A stretch of DNA of 64,000 nucleotides, taken from assembly GCF_003967535.1 (NCBI RefSeq), contig NZ_BIFR01000001.1:1611001-1675000 (forward strand), given 5' to 3'. Origin of the DNA: Tengunoibacter tsumagoiensis. Its GTDB lineage: Bacteria; Chloroflexota; Ktedonobacteria; Ktedonobacterales; Ktedonobacteraceae. The notes beneath the pieces were generated by a model. The model had not been told where the DNA came from. It saw only the letters and a list, made by a program, of their open reading frames with translations, and searched no databases. A program made the translations under genes and the position numbers. Below are positions 28,520-36,329 of this stretch, one piece after another. How positions within the stretch are numbered: position 1 is the stretch's first letter; each line of letters opens with the position of its first letter.

Positions 28520-28825
28520 ATGCGTGGATTTTCACGTCGTATGCAGGCATTGCTTGTGATCGGCCTGCTGGCGCTGCTGCTCTGTGTCCTGACCGCTTGT
28601 GGCGGGGCCGCATCGAGCACACCAACCGGTTCTACCAATACTACCAGCCAGAATACAGGCAGTACCCAGGTTACCCCAACGGCTACCTCTAGCGACCCTG
28701 CGACCCAGGTTAACGATGGGGATCAGAAGGTACAGGATATTCTGGGTTCGCTGGATGGGACCAAAAATGATGTCGCCACAGCAACCAGCACAAAAAATAG
28801 CGAAGACGAAAATCAGGTTCCCTGA
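28520..28825 (+). CDS. Small lipoprotein, Thr/Ser-rich
   Basis: A 101-residue protein with a lipobox (LTACGG, Cys28), then a Thr/Ser/Asn-rich unstructured stretch and a short charged tail. There is no recognised domain. GAGGAGAGG precedes the ATG. It sits 87 bases before a secreted coiled-coil protein gene on the same strand and may share its transcript. Confidence 0.65.
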   Translation: MRGFSRRMQALLVIGLLALLLCVLTACGGAASSTPTGSTNTTSQNTGSTQVTPTATSSDPATQVNDGDQKVQDILGSLDGTKNDVATATSTKNSEDENQVP

Positions 28826-28911
28826 CAGATCGAATCTTCGGTTCATCTATGAATGTATAGTTTCCAATGGATCGATACAATACGACATTTATTACGAAAG
28901 AGGCTGATTCA

Positions 28912-29679
28912 ATGCAGAAGATTTCTCAACTGGTTCGTCAATTGCCGGGCCGTTTACCTTTAGCCAGTATGTTAACTGCTGTCTCCTTAACCGCTGTTCT
29001 TTCAGGCGCTGCTCTGGCCGCTCCGCAGGACACAAAGCCCAATCAGAGCTGTGGTGCTAAGGATGTACAATGTGTGATTACCTTTGCTGATCAGCGTATT
29101 CAGGAGCGCCAGGACGCTCTGGTGAAGCTTTCTACAAAGGTGACCGATCTCCAGCAGAAGCATCATATCTCGGACACCGAGGCTGATAATCTCCAGGGCA
29201 ATATCAAAGCGGATAAAGATGGTTTAAACGATCTAAAGACAAAGATTGATGCCACGACCGATGCGAAAACGGCTCGTGAAGAGGCCAAAACCATTTATAC
29301 CCAGTTCCGTATTTTTGCTGTAGTGATTCCTCGTGATACCAAACGTCTGCATCTGGATGTTGAGCTTCAGTTGCGCGACACTCTGGAGGATTTGAAGTCC
29401 AAGCTTGAGTCAACTCTGGATAAGGTACCAGCCGATAAGCAGGATCAGGCCAAGCAGGACTTTACCGATTATAAGAGCAACCTGACCGAGGCTGAGGCCC
29501 AGATCGATGTTGCTCAGACTGCGATTGCTCAGTTGACTGTAGATAACTATAACAATCATCGCGATGTCTACGAGACCAATCTAAAGACGCTGGATCAGGC
29601 TGAGACCACCATTCATAAAGATCTCCATGCGGCAGCCAAAGATCTGCATGAGATCAATAAGCTGGCAAAGAAGAAATAA
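28912..29679 (+). CDS. Secreted coiled-coil protein, unknown function
   Basis: A 255-residue protein with a signal peptide (cleavage likely after ALA, near residue 36) and an almost wholly helical, charged mature part with heptad-like spacing, rich in Asp, Lys and Thr. One Cys pair (SCGAKDVQC) lies just after the signal. ATG 28912 has AAGAGG 8 bases upstream; the frame extension to 28867 is not needed. Perhaps an envelope structural or chaperone-like protein. No family recognised. Confidence 0.65.
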   Translation: MQKISQLVRQLPGRLPLASMLTAVSLTAVLSGAALAAPQDTKPNQSCGAKDVQCVITFADQRIQERQDALVKLSTKVTDLQQKHHISDTEADNLQGNIKADKDGLNDLKTKIDATTDAKTAREEAKTIYTQFRIFAVVIPRDTKRLHLDVELQLRDTLEDLKSKLESTLDKVPADKQDQAKQDFTDYKSNLTEAEAQIDVAQTAIAQLTVDNYNNHRDVYETNLKTLDQAETTIHKDLHAAAKDLHEINKLAKKK

Positions 29680-29682
29680 TCG

Positions 29683-29756
29683 CTTGAGTTTGAGCCAACA
29701 AGAAGGCCGCCTTCCTGCATATGGGAAGACGGCCTTCTTGTTGGCTCAAACTCAAG
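29683..29756. terminator. Very long hairpin after the coiled-coil gene
   Basis: A perfect 27-bp stem (29683-29709 with 29730-29756, loop ~20 bases with partial pairing) starts 4 bases after the stop codon. There is no T tract; it probably acts as a terminator or 3'-end stabiliser. Confidence 0.6.
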
Positions 29757-29828
29757 TGAGCATGCTATACTGAAAGAAAACCATGACTTTTTGATCGAAG
29801 AAACCAACCGTTAAGGAATAGATAGTGT

Positions 29829-31205
29829 ATGGACCAGACACAACCTGCCCCACATTCCTGGGGGCGTTATCCAATCTCCCGACCAGCAAACGTCATTACC
29901 CCCTACTGGCGGGATGAGCTTCCTGATCTATCGCAATGTGAGCTGTCCATTCTTCCCTATGGCTATGGTCGTAGTTATGGAGATAGCTGCTTAAACGATG
30001 GTGGTATCCTGCTGGATATGCATCATCTTAATCGGCTGCAATCGTTTGACCCTGCAACAGGATTGATTCGTTGCGAGGCAGGCGTCTCCTTTGCGCAGAT
30101 TCTGGACGTCGTTGTACCGCATGGCTGGTTTCTACCAGTCTCACCGGGCACAAAATTTGTGTCGGTGGGAGGAGCAATCGCCAATGATGTGCATGGAAAA
30201 AATCATCATAAAGCCGGAACCTTTGGCTGCCATGTCACGCAGTTTGCTCTTTTACGCTCCAGCGGCGAACAACTGATCTGCTCACCGACACAGAATAGCG
30301 AGCTTTTTTGTGCGACCATTGGTGGGCTGGGTTTAACAGGATTGATTCTCTGGGCTGAATTCCAGTTAAAGCGTATCGTCAACCCATATATTGATATGGA
30401 ATCAATTCGATTTGAATCACTAGATGAATTTTTTGCGCTTTCGGAAGAATCCGACCAGAAGTATGAGTACTCGATGTCCTGGGTCGATCTCCTGGTAGGT
30501 GGAGATCGTTTATGTCGAGGTCGTTTTATGCGTGGCAACAATAATCAAGATCCAGCTTTAAATGAGAAGGTTCCAGGACAGCCGTTGCCTCTCGCTATTC
30601 CAATTGATTTCCCATCAATTGTGCTGAACTCTCTGACCATTAAAGCCTTTAATCAGCTGTATCACAATGTACAACTGAGCAAAGAGATGCATAAAGTAGT
30701 GCCCTATAATCCTTTCTTTTATCCGCTAGACTCGATCTATGAATGGTATCGGATGTATGGGAAACGCGGCTTCCTCCAATATCAGTTTGTGGTGCCATTT
30801 GAGACGGCGCGGGAGGCTATGCGGGAAGTACTTGGTCGCATCCGCTCATCTGGCGAGGGCTCGTTCCTGACTGTTCTCAAGACCTTTGGAGCAGTGAAAT
30901 CACCTGGCATGCTCTCATTTCCCCGTCCAGGGCTGACCCTGGCCCTCGACTTTTCGTATCACGGGCGCAAGACCTTACGCCTGCTGGATGACCTGGACCA
31001 TTGTATTATCCAGAGTGGAGGAGTCGTCTATCCAGCGAAGGACGCTCGTATGAGTCCGGAGAGCTTTCAGACCTACTACCCCCAGTGGCAGAACTTTGCC
31101 CAGTACATCGATCCTAAATTTTCATCAAGCTTCTGGCGTCGTGTCACCTCCTCTTCAATTGAGGAGCCCATTCCTGTAGCCAGTAGAAGCAACAACATTT
31201 TCTAG
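29829..31205 (+). CDS. FAD-binding oxidoreductase, DprE1-like
   Basis: It resembles decaprenyl-phosphoryl-ribose 2'-oxidase, the first half of the epimerase that makes polyprenyl-phospho-arabinose. The FAD-binding N-terminal half shows ILPYGYGRSYGDS, PVSPGTKFVSVGGAIANDVHG and KNHHKAGTFG. The C-terminal substrate domain has YPAKDAR, whose Lys corresponds to the catalytic lysine. Where mycobacterial DprE1 has the inhibitor-targeted Cys (in NICVDFP), this protein reads TLALDFS. 458 residues, usual length. The next gene overlaps its end and is DprE2-like, as in actinobacteria. The final sugar acceptor here is unknown. Confidence 0.8.
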   Translation: MDQTQPAPHSWGRYPISRPANVITPYWRDELPDLSQCELSILPYGYGRSYGDSCLNDGGILLDMHHLNRLQSFDPATGLIRCEAGVSFAQILDVVVPHGWFLPVSPGTKFVSVGGAIANDVHGKNHHKAGTFGCHVTQFALLRSSGEQLICSPTQNSELFCATIGGLGLTGLILWAEFQLKRIVNPYIDMESIRFESLDEFFALSEESDQKYEYSMSWVDLLVGGDRLCRGRFMRGNNNQDPALNEKVPGQPLPLAIPIDFPSIVLNSLTIKAFNQLYHNVQLSKEMHKVVPYNPFFYPLDSIYEWYRMYGKRGFLQYQFVVPFETAREAMREVLGRIRSSGEGSFLTVLKTFGAVKSPGMLSFPRPGLTLALDFSYHGRKTLRLLDDLDHCIIQSGGVVYPAKDARMSPESFQTYYPQWQNFAQYIDPKFSSSFWRRVTSSSIEEPIPVASRSNNIF

Positions 31206-31222
31206 TGGAAAGACAAGAAATC

Positions 31223-31957
31223 ATGAAAGTCTTAATTCTTGGAGCAACCTCTGCTCTGGCCCATGAGGCAGCAAGGTGTTTTGCAAAAGACGGAGCTGAG
31301 CTCTTCCTGGTTGCACGTACAGAAAGTAAGCTGGCAGTAGTAGCTAATGATCTCAAGGCTCGTGGTGCCAGAAGGGTAGAGACTGGCCTCTTTGATCTGA
31401 ACGAACTGGATCGTCATGAAGCGCTGTTGAATGAAGCCATCGCAGCCCTGGGAGGGCTGGATATGCTTTTGATTGCACATGGCACATTGGGAGATCAGAG
31501 GAAGTGTGAGCTCAGCGTAGCCGAGACCTTACAAGAGCTCAACACAAACTTTATCAGTGTTGTCTCACTCTTGACCATTAGTGCCAACTATTTTGAGCAG
31601 CAGCGCCATGGCTGTATCGCTGTGATTTCATCTGTAGCAGGCGAGCGTGGGCGTCAGAGTAACTATGTGTATGGAACTGGGAAAGCGGCAGTCAGCGCCT
31701 TCCTACAGGGTCTGCGCAATCGTCTGGCGAAGGCGAATGTTGCGGTTGTCACCATCAAACCGGGGACTGTCGATACCCCTATGACAGCTGGTATGAAAAA
31801 AGGTCTCCTCTTTGCCAGGCCGGATGCGGTGGGACAGGGAATCTATCAGGCTATGCTCAAAGGGAAAGATATTGTGTATCTCCCCGGCTATTGGCGGCCC
31901 ATTATGCTGATCATCAAAAGCATTCCAGAGAGCATCTTTAAGAAGCTATCTCTCTAG
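31223..31957 (+). CDS. Short-chain dehydrogenase, DprE2-like
   Basis: An NAD(P)H-dependent reductase (244 residues) that would reduce the 2-keto intermediate made by the preceding oxidase, completing a 2'-epimerisation. Rossmann motif LGATSALAHEAAR, catalytic Ser in ISSVAGERGR and YxxxK as YGTGK. The C-terminal hydrophobic helix (GYWRPIMLIIKSIP) fits membrane association of DprE2. ATG 31223 is chosen over GTG 31205, which overlaps the upstream stop. Confidence 0.8.
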   Translation: MKVLILGATSALAHEAARCFAKDGAELFLVARTESKLAVVANDLKARGARRVETGLFDLNELDRHEALLNEAIAALGGLDMLLIAHGTLGDQRKCELSVAETLQELNTNFISVVSLLTISANYFEQQRHGCIAVISSVAGERGRQSNYVYGTGKAAVSAFLQGLRNRLAKANVAVVTIKPGTVDTPMTAGMKKGLLFARPDAVGQGIYQAMLKGKDIVYLPGYWRPIMLIIKSIPESIFKKLSL

Positions 31958-31983
31958 GTCATGGCATCTGGGTGCTGGCTTAT

Positions 31984-32032
31984 CATTCATGATGGTTGTG
32001 GAAAGATCAATCCCCACGTGCCATCATGAATG
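31984..32032. terminator. Hairpin between convergent genes
   Basis: CATTCATGATGG (31984-31995) pairs with CCATCATGAATG (32021-32032), with a short inner GTGG/CCAC stem. It sits between the SDR gene and a minus-strand surface-protein gene. A similar ATTCATGATGG block occurs near 37.56 kb. Confidence 0.5.
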
Positions 32033-32047
32033 GTAACAATGAAGCGA

Positions 32048-33055
32048 TTAATTATGGCGTGAGTAGACGGAGAGCATAATAATGCCGATAATGACCAGGA
32101 TAATGCCGAGCCCGCCCATTGCAAAGATCAGAATGGTCGTGCCGGAGGTACCGCCACTGGAAGTAGTATCAGCCGCAGGCGTGGGTGTAGGTGTGGCCTG
32201 AGCAGTTGGTGTAACACCAGTCGTAGGAGTAGGAGTTACCGAAGAGCCAATCGTAATAAAATTGTCCTTCACCAGTTTGAGTGTGGGCTCGTTTGTGGCA
32301 ACGACAATAATTGTATAGGCCCCATTAGGAATATCCTTAGGCAAGATCAACGTCGTTTGAAAATCACCATTAGTGGAAGGTTTAACGTTTCCACTGGCAA
32401 TAGCCTGAGTGATATCAGTACTGCCATTGGAGACAAGGCCCACCGAGAGCTTTTGAGCTGGGACCCAGTTCTGCCCAGAAATAATAATCGTATCGCCAGG
32501 ATTCACCGCAGATTGTGCAATCGTCACCGTGACATCTTGAGCTACAGTGAACTGTTGAGTCGAGACCGCCTTTTCATCGGGCGCATTAGCTGAGACCGCA
32601 CAGATATAATACGAGGTAGCCGCAAGCCCCGCATTTTGTGGCCAGACGGTTGACAGCGAGAACGTTTTATCGGCCTGAACAGAAGCGGTATTATTTGTTC
32701 CTAAAGGTGAGAGACCCTGATTCGCGCCGCAGGTTGAGGAATTAAGGGTTGTATACAGATTGACTGTGCTACCAGGTGTAAATCCTGTGCCAGTCACAGT
32801 GATTTTCGTGCCTGGATGGCCCAGTAGACTTTGTGTATTTGGCATACTCAGTGATACTGTCTGAGTGCTTGTAGTTGCCGTTGCAGTAGGCGTTACAGTC
32901 GTAGTCGCCGTTGCAGAAGGCGTCGGCGTCGTATCAGCGCTTACCCTACTGGCAGCATGGAGCAAAGTAGCAGGCGTCGAGAGTAAAATAAGAAGAGAGA
33001 CGCTGGCTACAGCAAACAAGAGCAACGCAATACGTTTGAAGAAAGTTTTGAACAC
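32048..33055 (-). CDS. Surface protein with Ig-like (IPT/TIG-type) domains and C-terminal anchor
   Basis: A 335-residue exported protein. The signal/anchor helix is at about residues 10-32, followed by a Thr/Pro/Ala-rich stretch. Two beta-sandwich repeats follow, each with a GTKITVTGTGFTPGSTVNLY-type strand pattern (about 75-165 and 170-265). Next come a Thr/Pro/Ala stalk and a C-terminal hydrophobic helix with a basic tail. Probably adhesion or wall structure. The start GTG 33055 has AGGGAG 9 bases upstream; the TTG at 33064 directly abuts that site. Confidence 0.7.
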   Translation of the reverse strand: MFKTFFKRIALLLFAVASVSLLILLSTPATLLHAASRVSADTTPTPSATATTTVTPTATATTSTQTVSLSMPNTQSLLGHPGTKITVTGTGFTPGSTVNLYTTLNSSTCGANQGLSPLGTNNTASVQADKTFSLSTVWPQNAGLAATSYYICAVSANAPDEKAVSTQQFTVAQDVTVTIAQSAVNPGDTIIISGQNWVPAQKLSVGLVSNGSTDITQAIASGNVKPSTNGDFQTTLILPKDIPNGAYTIIVVATNEPTLKLVKDNFITIGSSVTPTPTTGVTPTAQATPTPTPAADTTSSGGTSGTTILIFAMGGLGIILVIIGIIMLSVYSRHN

Positions 33056-33145
33056 AGTACTCAACTCCCTGAGAACACAACATCAATTATAAACATAAAC
33101 GTTATCGGTCGAGAGCTCGTAACAGAGACTGACCTTTGCGCCCTG

Positions 33146-33901
33146 TTATTTCTGTTTAGCGGCCAGGGCATCGCGTTGGCGAATAGCTTCGTAAAGAGCG
33201 ATACTTCCTGCGACCGCAGCGTTAAGTGAATTGATATGACCATACATAGGAAGTTTGATTAAGAGATCACAATGTTCTCGGACGAGCCGGCTAATCCCTT
33301 TGCCTTCATTGCCAACGACAAGAGCCAGGGGGCCCGTAAGATTGGCTTGAGTATAGAGCGTTTTGGCCTCACCTGCCAGACCAGCGACCCAGATATTCTG
33401 GCGTTTCAGCTCTTCAATCGTACGGGTAAGATTGGTCTCCTGGGCGATGAGCAGATGTTCAGTAGCTCCAGCTGCGCTTTTCACCACCGTTGCATTGACT
33501 TCAGCGGCGCGATGTTCTGGAATCACGACTCCATGGAGCCCTGCGGCCTCGGCGGTGCGCATAAGTGATCCGAGATTATTGACATCCTGGATGGCATCTA
33601 AAATAAGGAGAAATGGAGGCTCATTCCGACTGTCGGCATAGGCAAGAATCTCATCAACAGTCGCATAACGACGCTCTTCTACCAGAGCCAGGCAGCCCTG
33701 ATGCACAGCATTGCGGCTCAACTGATCTAGACGATGACGAGGTACAATCTCAAGGAGAACCTTCTGACGTTCAGCCTCTTGAACAATCGAGGTAATCGCA
33801 CCAGCCTCGCGTATACCTTCTGCGAGTAAAATTTTTTTGACCCGCCGCCCTGCATGCAACGTTTCCAGAATGGGGTTACGGCCCCAGATATATTCAGGCA
33901 T
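33146..33901 (-). CDS. rlmB: 23S rRNA (guanosine-2'-O)-methyltransferase, TrmH/RlmB family
   Basis: A SPOUT-class enzyme that methylates the ribose of a 23S rRNA guanosine (G2251 in E. coli), using S-adenosylmethionine. The N-terminal RNA-binding domain begins YIWGRNPILETLHAGRR. The C-terminal knot has DAIQDVNNLGSLMRTAEAAG, VVGNEGKGISRLVREHCD and a final LPMYGHINSLNAAVAGSIALYE. 251 residues is standard. AAGAGG lies 4 bases before the ATG. Site specificity is inferred from the family. Confidence 0.92.
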   Translation of the reverse strand: MPEYIWGRNPILETLHAGRRVKKILLAEGIREAGAITSIVQEAERQKVLLEIVPRHRLDQLSRNAVHQGCLALVEERRYATVDEILAYADSRNEPPFLLILDAIQDVNNLGSLMRTAEAAGLHGVVIPEHRAAEVNATVVKSAAGATEHLLIAQETNLTRTIEELKRQNIWVAGLAGEAKTLYTQANLTGPLALVVGNEGKGISRLVREHCDLLIKLPMYGHINSLNAAVAGSIALYEAIRQRDALAAKQK

Positions 33902-34249
33902 ACAACCTCTTACTTAGTATTCTTATCTTTTAAATAACCATGCCCCGTTGGAGCGCACCATCAACCACGAAAAGAAGATGGTTTTCATCTGAGGAAGTAT
34001 ATCATATTTCAGCGTTTCCTCCTGTCGGACCAGGGCTATTTTCCGCCCTCACATCAAAAGTAGCGCTTTTGGGGAAGATTGTTCAGGTAAAATTGACTTT
34101 TTATAAACAACTAGTTAAACTTTAATTGTTTTATAACTTATTTTTTGCCCGCATTTGAGGACAGCTATCTTCGAGGCAACAAACTACGAGGTGGCTGTGG
34201 TTGGCCTTAAACGCTGTGGTTGTTATTTTTCCTCCACAAGGAACGTAAG
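33902..34249 (+). promoter_or_regulatory. Upstream region and promoter of receiver/V4R paralog 1
   Basis: No gene is seen in ~350 bases. The promoter TTGACT (34093-34098), 17-base spacer, TAAACT (34116-34121) is matched almost exactly ahead of the second paralog. The shared ATTGACTTTTTATA block shows common regulation by descent. Confidence 0.55.
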
Positions 34250-35389
34250 ATGATAGTTACACCAGGACAGGAATCATCAGGTCTCCCTACAAATATGTTG
34301 GCTCGTGCACGTGAACATGTGCTTGTGATTATTGATGCAGATGAGGTGCGGGCGCAACGTTTGGCAAGCATTGTGACACTAGCAGGGATGCGTGCAATGG
34401 TCTCTTCGAGTACATACCAGGCTTTTGAGCGGTATTTACAGCAGCGTTTTTCCCCACGAGCTATTCTGCTTGGTCAACAGGAGGAGATGACGACCCCTTT
34501 ATTTAACCGTTTTTATCAGCGTTTGCGGATGGATCTCCAGCGGGAAACGCCGATTCTCCCTATGGGGCAGGTCCATCTGCCCGATGGTAACTTATTGGTT
34601 GCTGATGAGACAATCTCTCCAACTGTGCATCAGTTTTCCAAAGCTGCGAGCAGGCTCTTGCATATGATCTGGCAAGTGGTGCCTACTGCACAAGTTCCGC
34701 TGATTCAGACCGAACATACACTGGCTCTCGAAGTATTGCCTGAGAAGTTTGGTATGCAGCCTGTGGTGTCACGTAAGCGACGAATGAGCTCTAATTATTT
34801 TCACCAACAACTGAAAACGGCGAAACCTCTGATTCCAGCCGATCAATGGGCCACTTTGATGACCGATGTTGGATTAAGCCAGTATCGCTCTGAAGAGAAT
34901 TGGCCTCCGATGGTGGATCAATATACGATTCCTCCTGAGCAGACGACTTGTCTGACGCGGGCTGTCATGTTTTCTAAGCCTGAAGATCCTCTTCAACAGA
35001 TACGCGCCTGGTCATATGCCATGACTGATGATATTGCGCAACGTGGTATGACCGTTTTTATTATGAAGCAGATCCCCAAACTCTTTGGTCATGATGGCTG
35101 GATGAAGTCGCTCCTGAAAAATACAATGAATGATAATATAAAGATTCGTGGCGAGAAACTGGCCGATTGGAAACAGCTGGATGATGGGTCATTTTTGCTA
35201 GCCTTTTATAGTAATCTCTATGTTTATGGTTCTATTGGTGGCGACCAGCCGATCTGTTATGGATGGCGTGTGGCATTGGAGCGGCTGTTAGAATTGACGA
35301 ATGTGCAGGGACATTGGAAAATTCGTGAGATTGAGTGTAGCTGCCAGACTCATACAGGGCACTGCATTTTTCATATTCGCCCGGTCTAG
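34250..35389 (+). CDS. Receiver-like plus V4R-like protein (paralog 1)
   Basis: A 379-residue soluble protein. Residues ~20-120 resemble a CheY-like receiver: VLVIIDADEVRAQRLASIVTLAGM carries an acidic pair after the first strand, but the phospho-acceptor Asp (normally ending strand 3) is replaced by the AILLGQQEE stretch. The C-terminal ~120 residues match the V4R/XylR-N pattern: a helix, WRVALERLLEL, then EIECSCQTHTGHCIFHI with three Cys like the V4R small-molecule or metal site. The middle region is unassigned. ATG 34250 has AAGGA 7 bases upstream. Its paralog lies 940 bases downstream beyond repeat array B. Confidence 0.5.
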   Translation: MIVTPGQESSGLPTNMLARAREHVLVIIDADEVRAQRLASIVTLAGMRAMVSSSTYQAFERYLQQRFSPRAILLGQQEEMTTPLFNRFYQRLRMDLQRETPILPMGQVHLPDGNLLVADETISPTVHQFSKAASRLLHMIWQVVPTAQVPLIQTEHTLALEVLPEKFGMQPVVSRKRRMSSNYFHQQLKTAKPLIPADQWATLMTDVGLSQYRSEENWPPMVDQYTIPPEQTTCLTRAVMFSKPEDPLQQIRAWSYAMTDDIAQRGMTVFIMKQIPKLFGHDGWMKSLLKNTMNDNIKIRGEKLADWKQLDDGSFLLAFYSNLYVYGSIGGDQPICYGWRVALERLLELTNVQGHWKIREIECSCQTHTGHCIFHIRPV

Positions 35390-35431
35390 CGCGATGTTGC
35401 ATGTTTTTAACCCCCTTACGCCTCGATGACC

Positions 35432-36128
35432 TCACGTCTCCTTCCAGATAGTGAAGTTCTGCTCTGTGAGCCCCTCCATCGCATCTTTTTCAGATGAGCT
35501 ATGGAGGGGCTCACATGGTAGAGTGGGGAAGAGAGGAAAGAGACAAGCGACTTTCCCTACTTTACATAGCATAATAATGCATTATGTGCTCAAGATGATA
35601 ATACGAGTAGGGAGGGTCGCTTGTCTCCTTCCACAATCGCGAAGTTCCACCATGCCAGCCCCTCCATAGCTTTATTTCCCCATTTTCCGTTTTCCACTTG
35701 AGCTATGGAGGGGTGACCAGAGCGGAGTGGGGAACTGAGGAAAGAGACAAGCGACTTTCCCTACTTAAAATGTTTTATATTCATAATAGACCAAGATATA
35801 ATAATACAAGTAGGGAAGGTTGCTTGTCTCCTTCCAGATCGTGAAGCTCCGCTGTGTGAGCCCCACCATAACATTCCTTCCCATCACCTCTGTTCCCATT
35901 GAGCTATGGAGGGGCTTACAGAGCGGAGGGGGACCAGAGGAAAGAGACAAGCGACTTTCCCTACTTTACATAGTATAATGCTGCGTTATGTGTTTAAGAT
36001 GATAATACGAGTAGGGAAGGTTGCTTGTCTCCTTCCACAATCGCGAAGCTCCGCAATGCCAGCCCCTCCATAACATCCTTTCCCATTGGCCATGGAGGGG
36101 CTCACATAGCAGAGTAGGGAAGAGACAC
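35432..36128. repeat. Array B: four palindromic elements, inverted relative to array A
   Basis: Copies lie at ~35432-35560 (left arm lost), 35607-35764, 35810-35964 and 36011-36128 (right arm lost). The outer arms are GTAGGGAAGGTTGCTTGTCT and AGACAAGCGACTTTCCCTAC; the inner arms are CCCCTCCATAGCT and AGCTATGGAGGGG. The arm carrying CTTTCC is on the left in array A and on the right here, so array B is reversed. The spacers at 35561-35606 and 35965-36010 are nearly identical, showing duplication of a two-copy block of ~400 bases. Reading frames within are not genes. Confidence 0.9.
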
Positions 36129-36329
36129 ACCTTCTTTGATTGGCTATTTCGATAAAAAGAGGCAGCGCCACAATGTAAATCGCCCCCTCTGTTAAAGTGA
36201 AGATTGACTTTTTATAGATAAATGGCTACACTCATTTATACTATCAGGCAGTACTATTCTATTTAGATTGATTGATGATCTGGTTTTTTAGTTTTACAGC
36301 ATCAATCATTTCTCAACGAGGCTCTTACA
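36129..36329 (+). promoter_or_regulatory. Promoter of receiver/V4R paralog 2
   Basis: TTGACT at 36204-36209, a 17-base spacer and TACACT at 36227-36232, about 100 bases before the start codon. The block ATTGACTTTTTATA is shared with the promoter of paralog 1. Confidence 0.6.

Noticed and set aside
16137..36128. Palindromic arrays as CRISPR
   Set aside because: Units are ~160 bases with conserved spacers and no cas genes are near; spacers are not unique.
35451..36171. Open frames across array B
   Set aside because: Same reason: by-products of the repeated palindrome.
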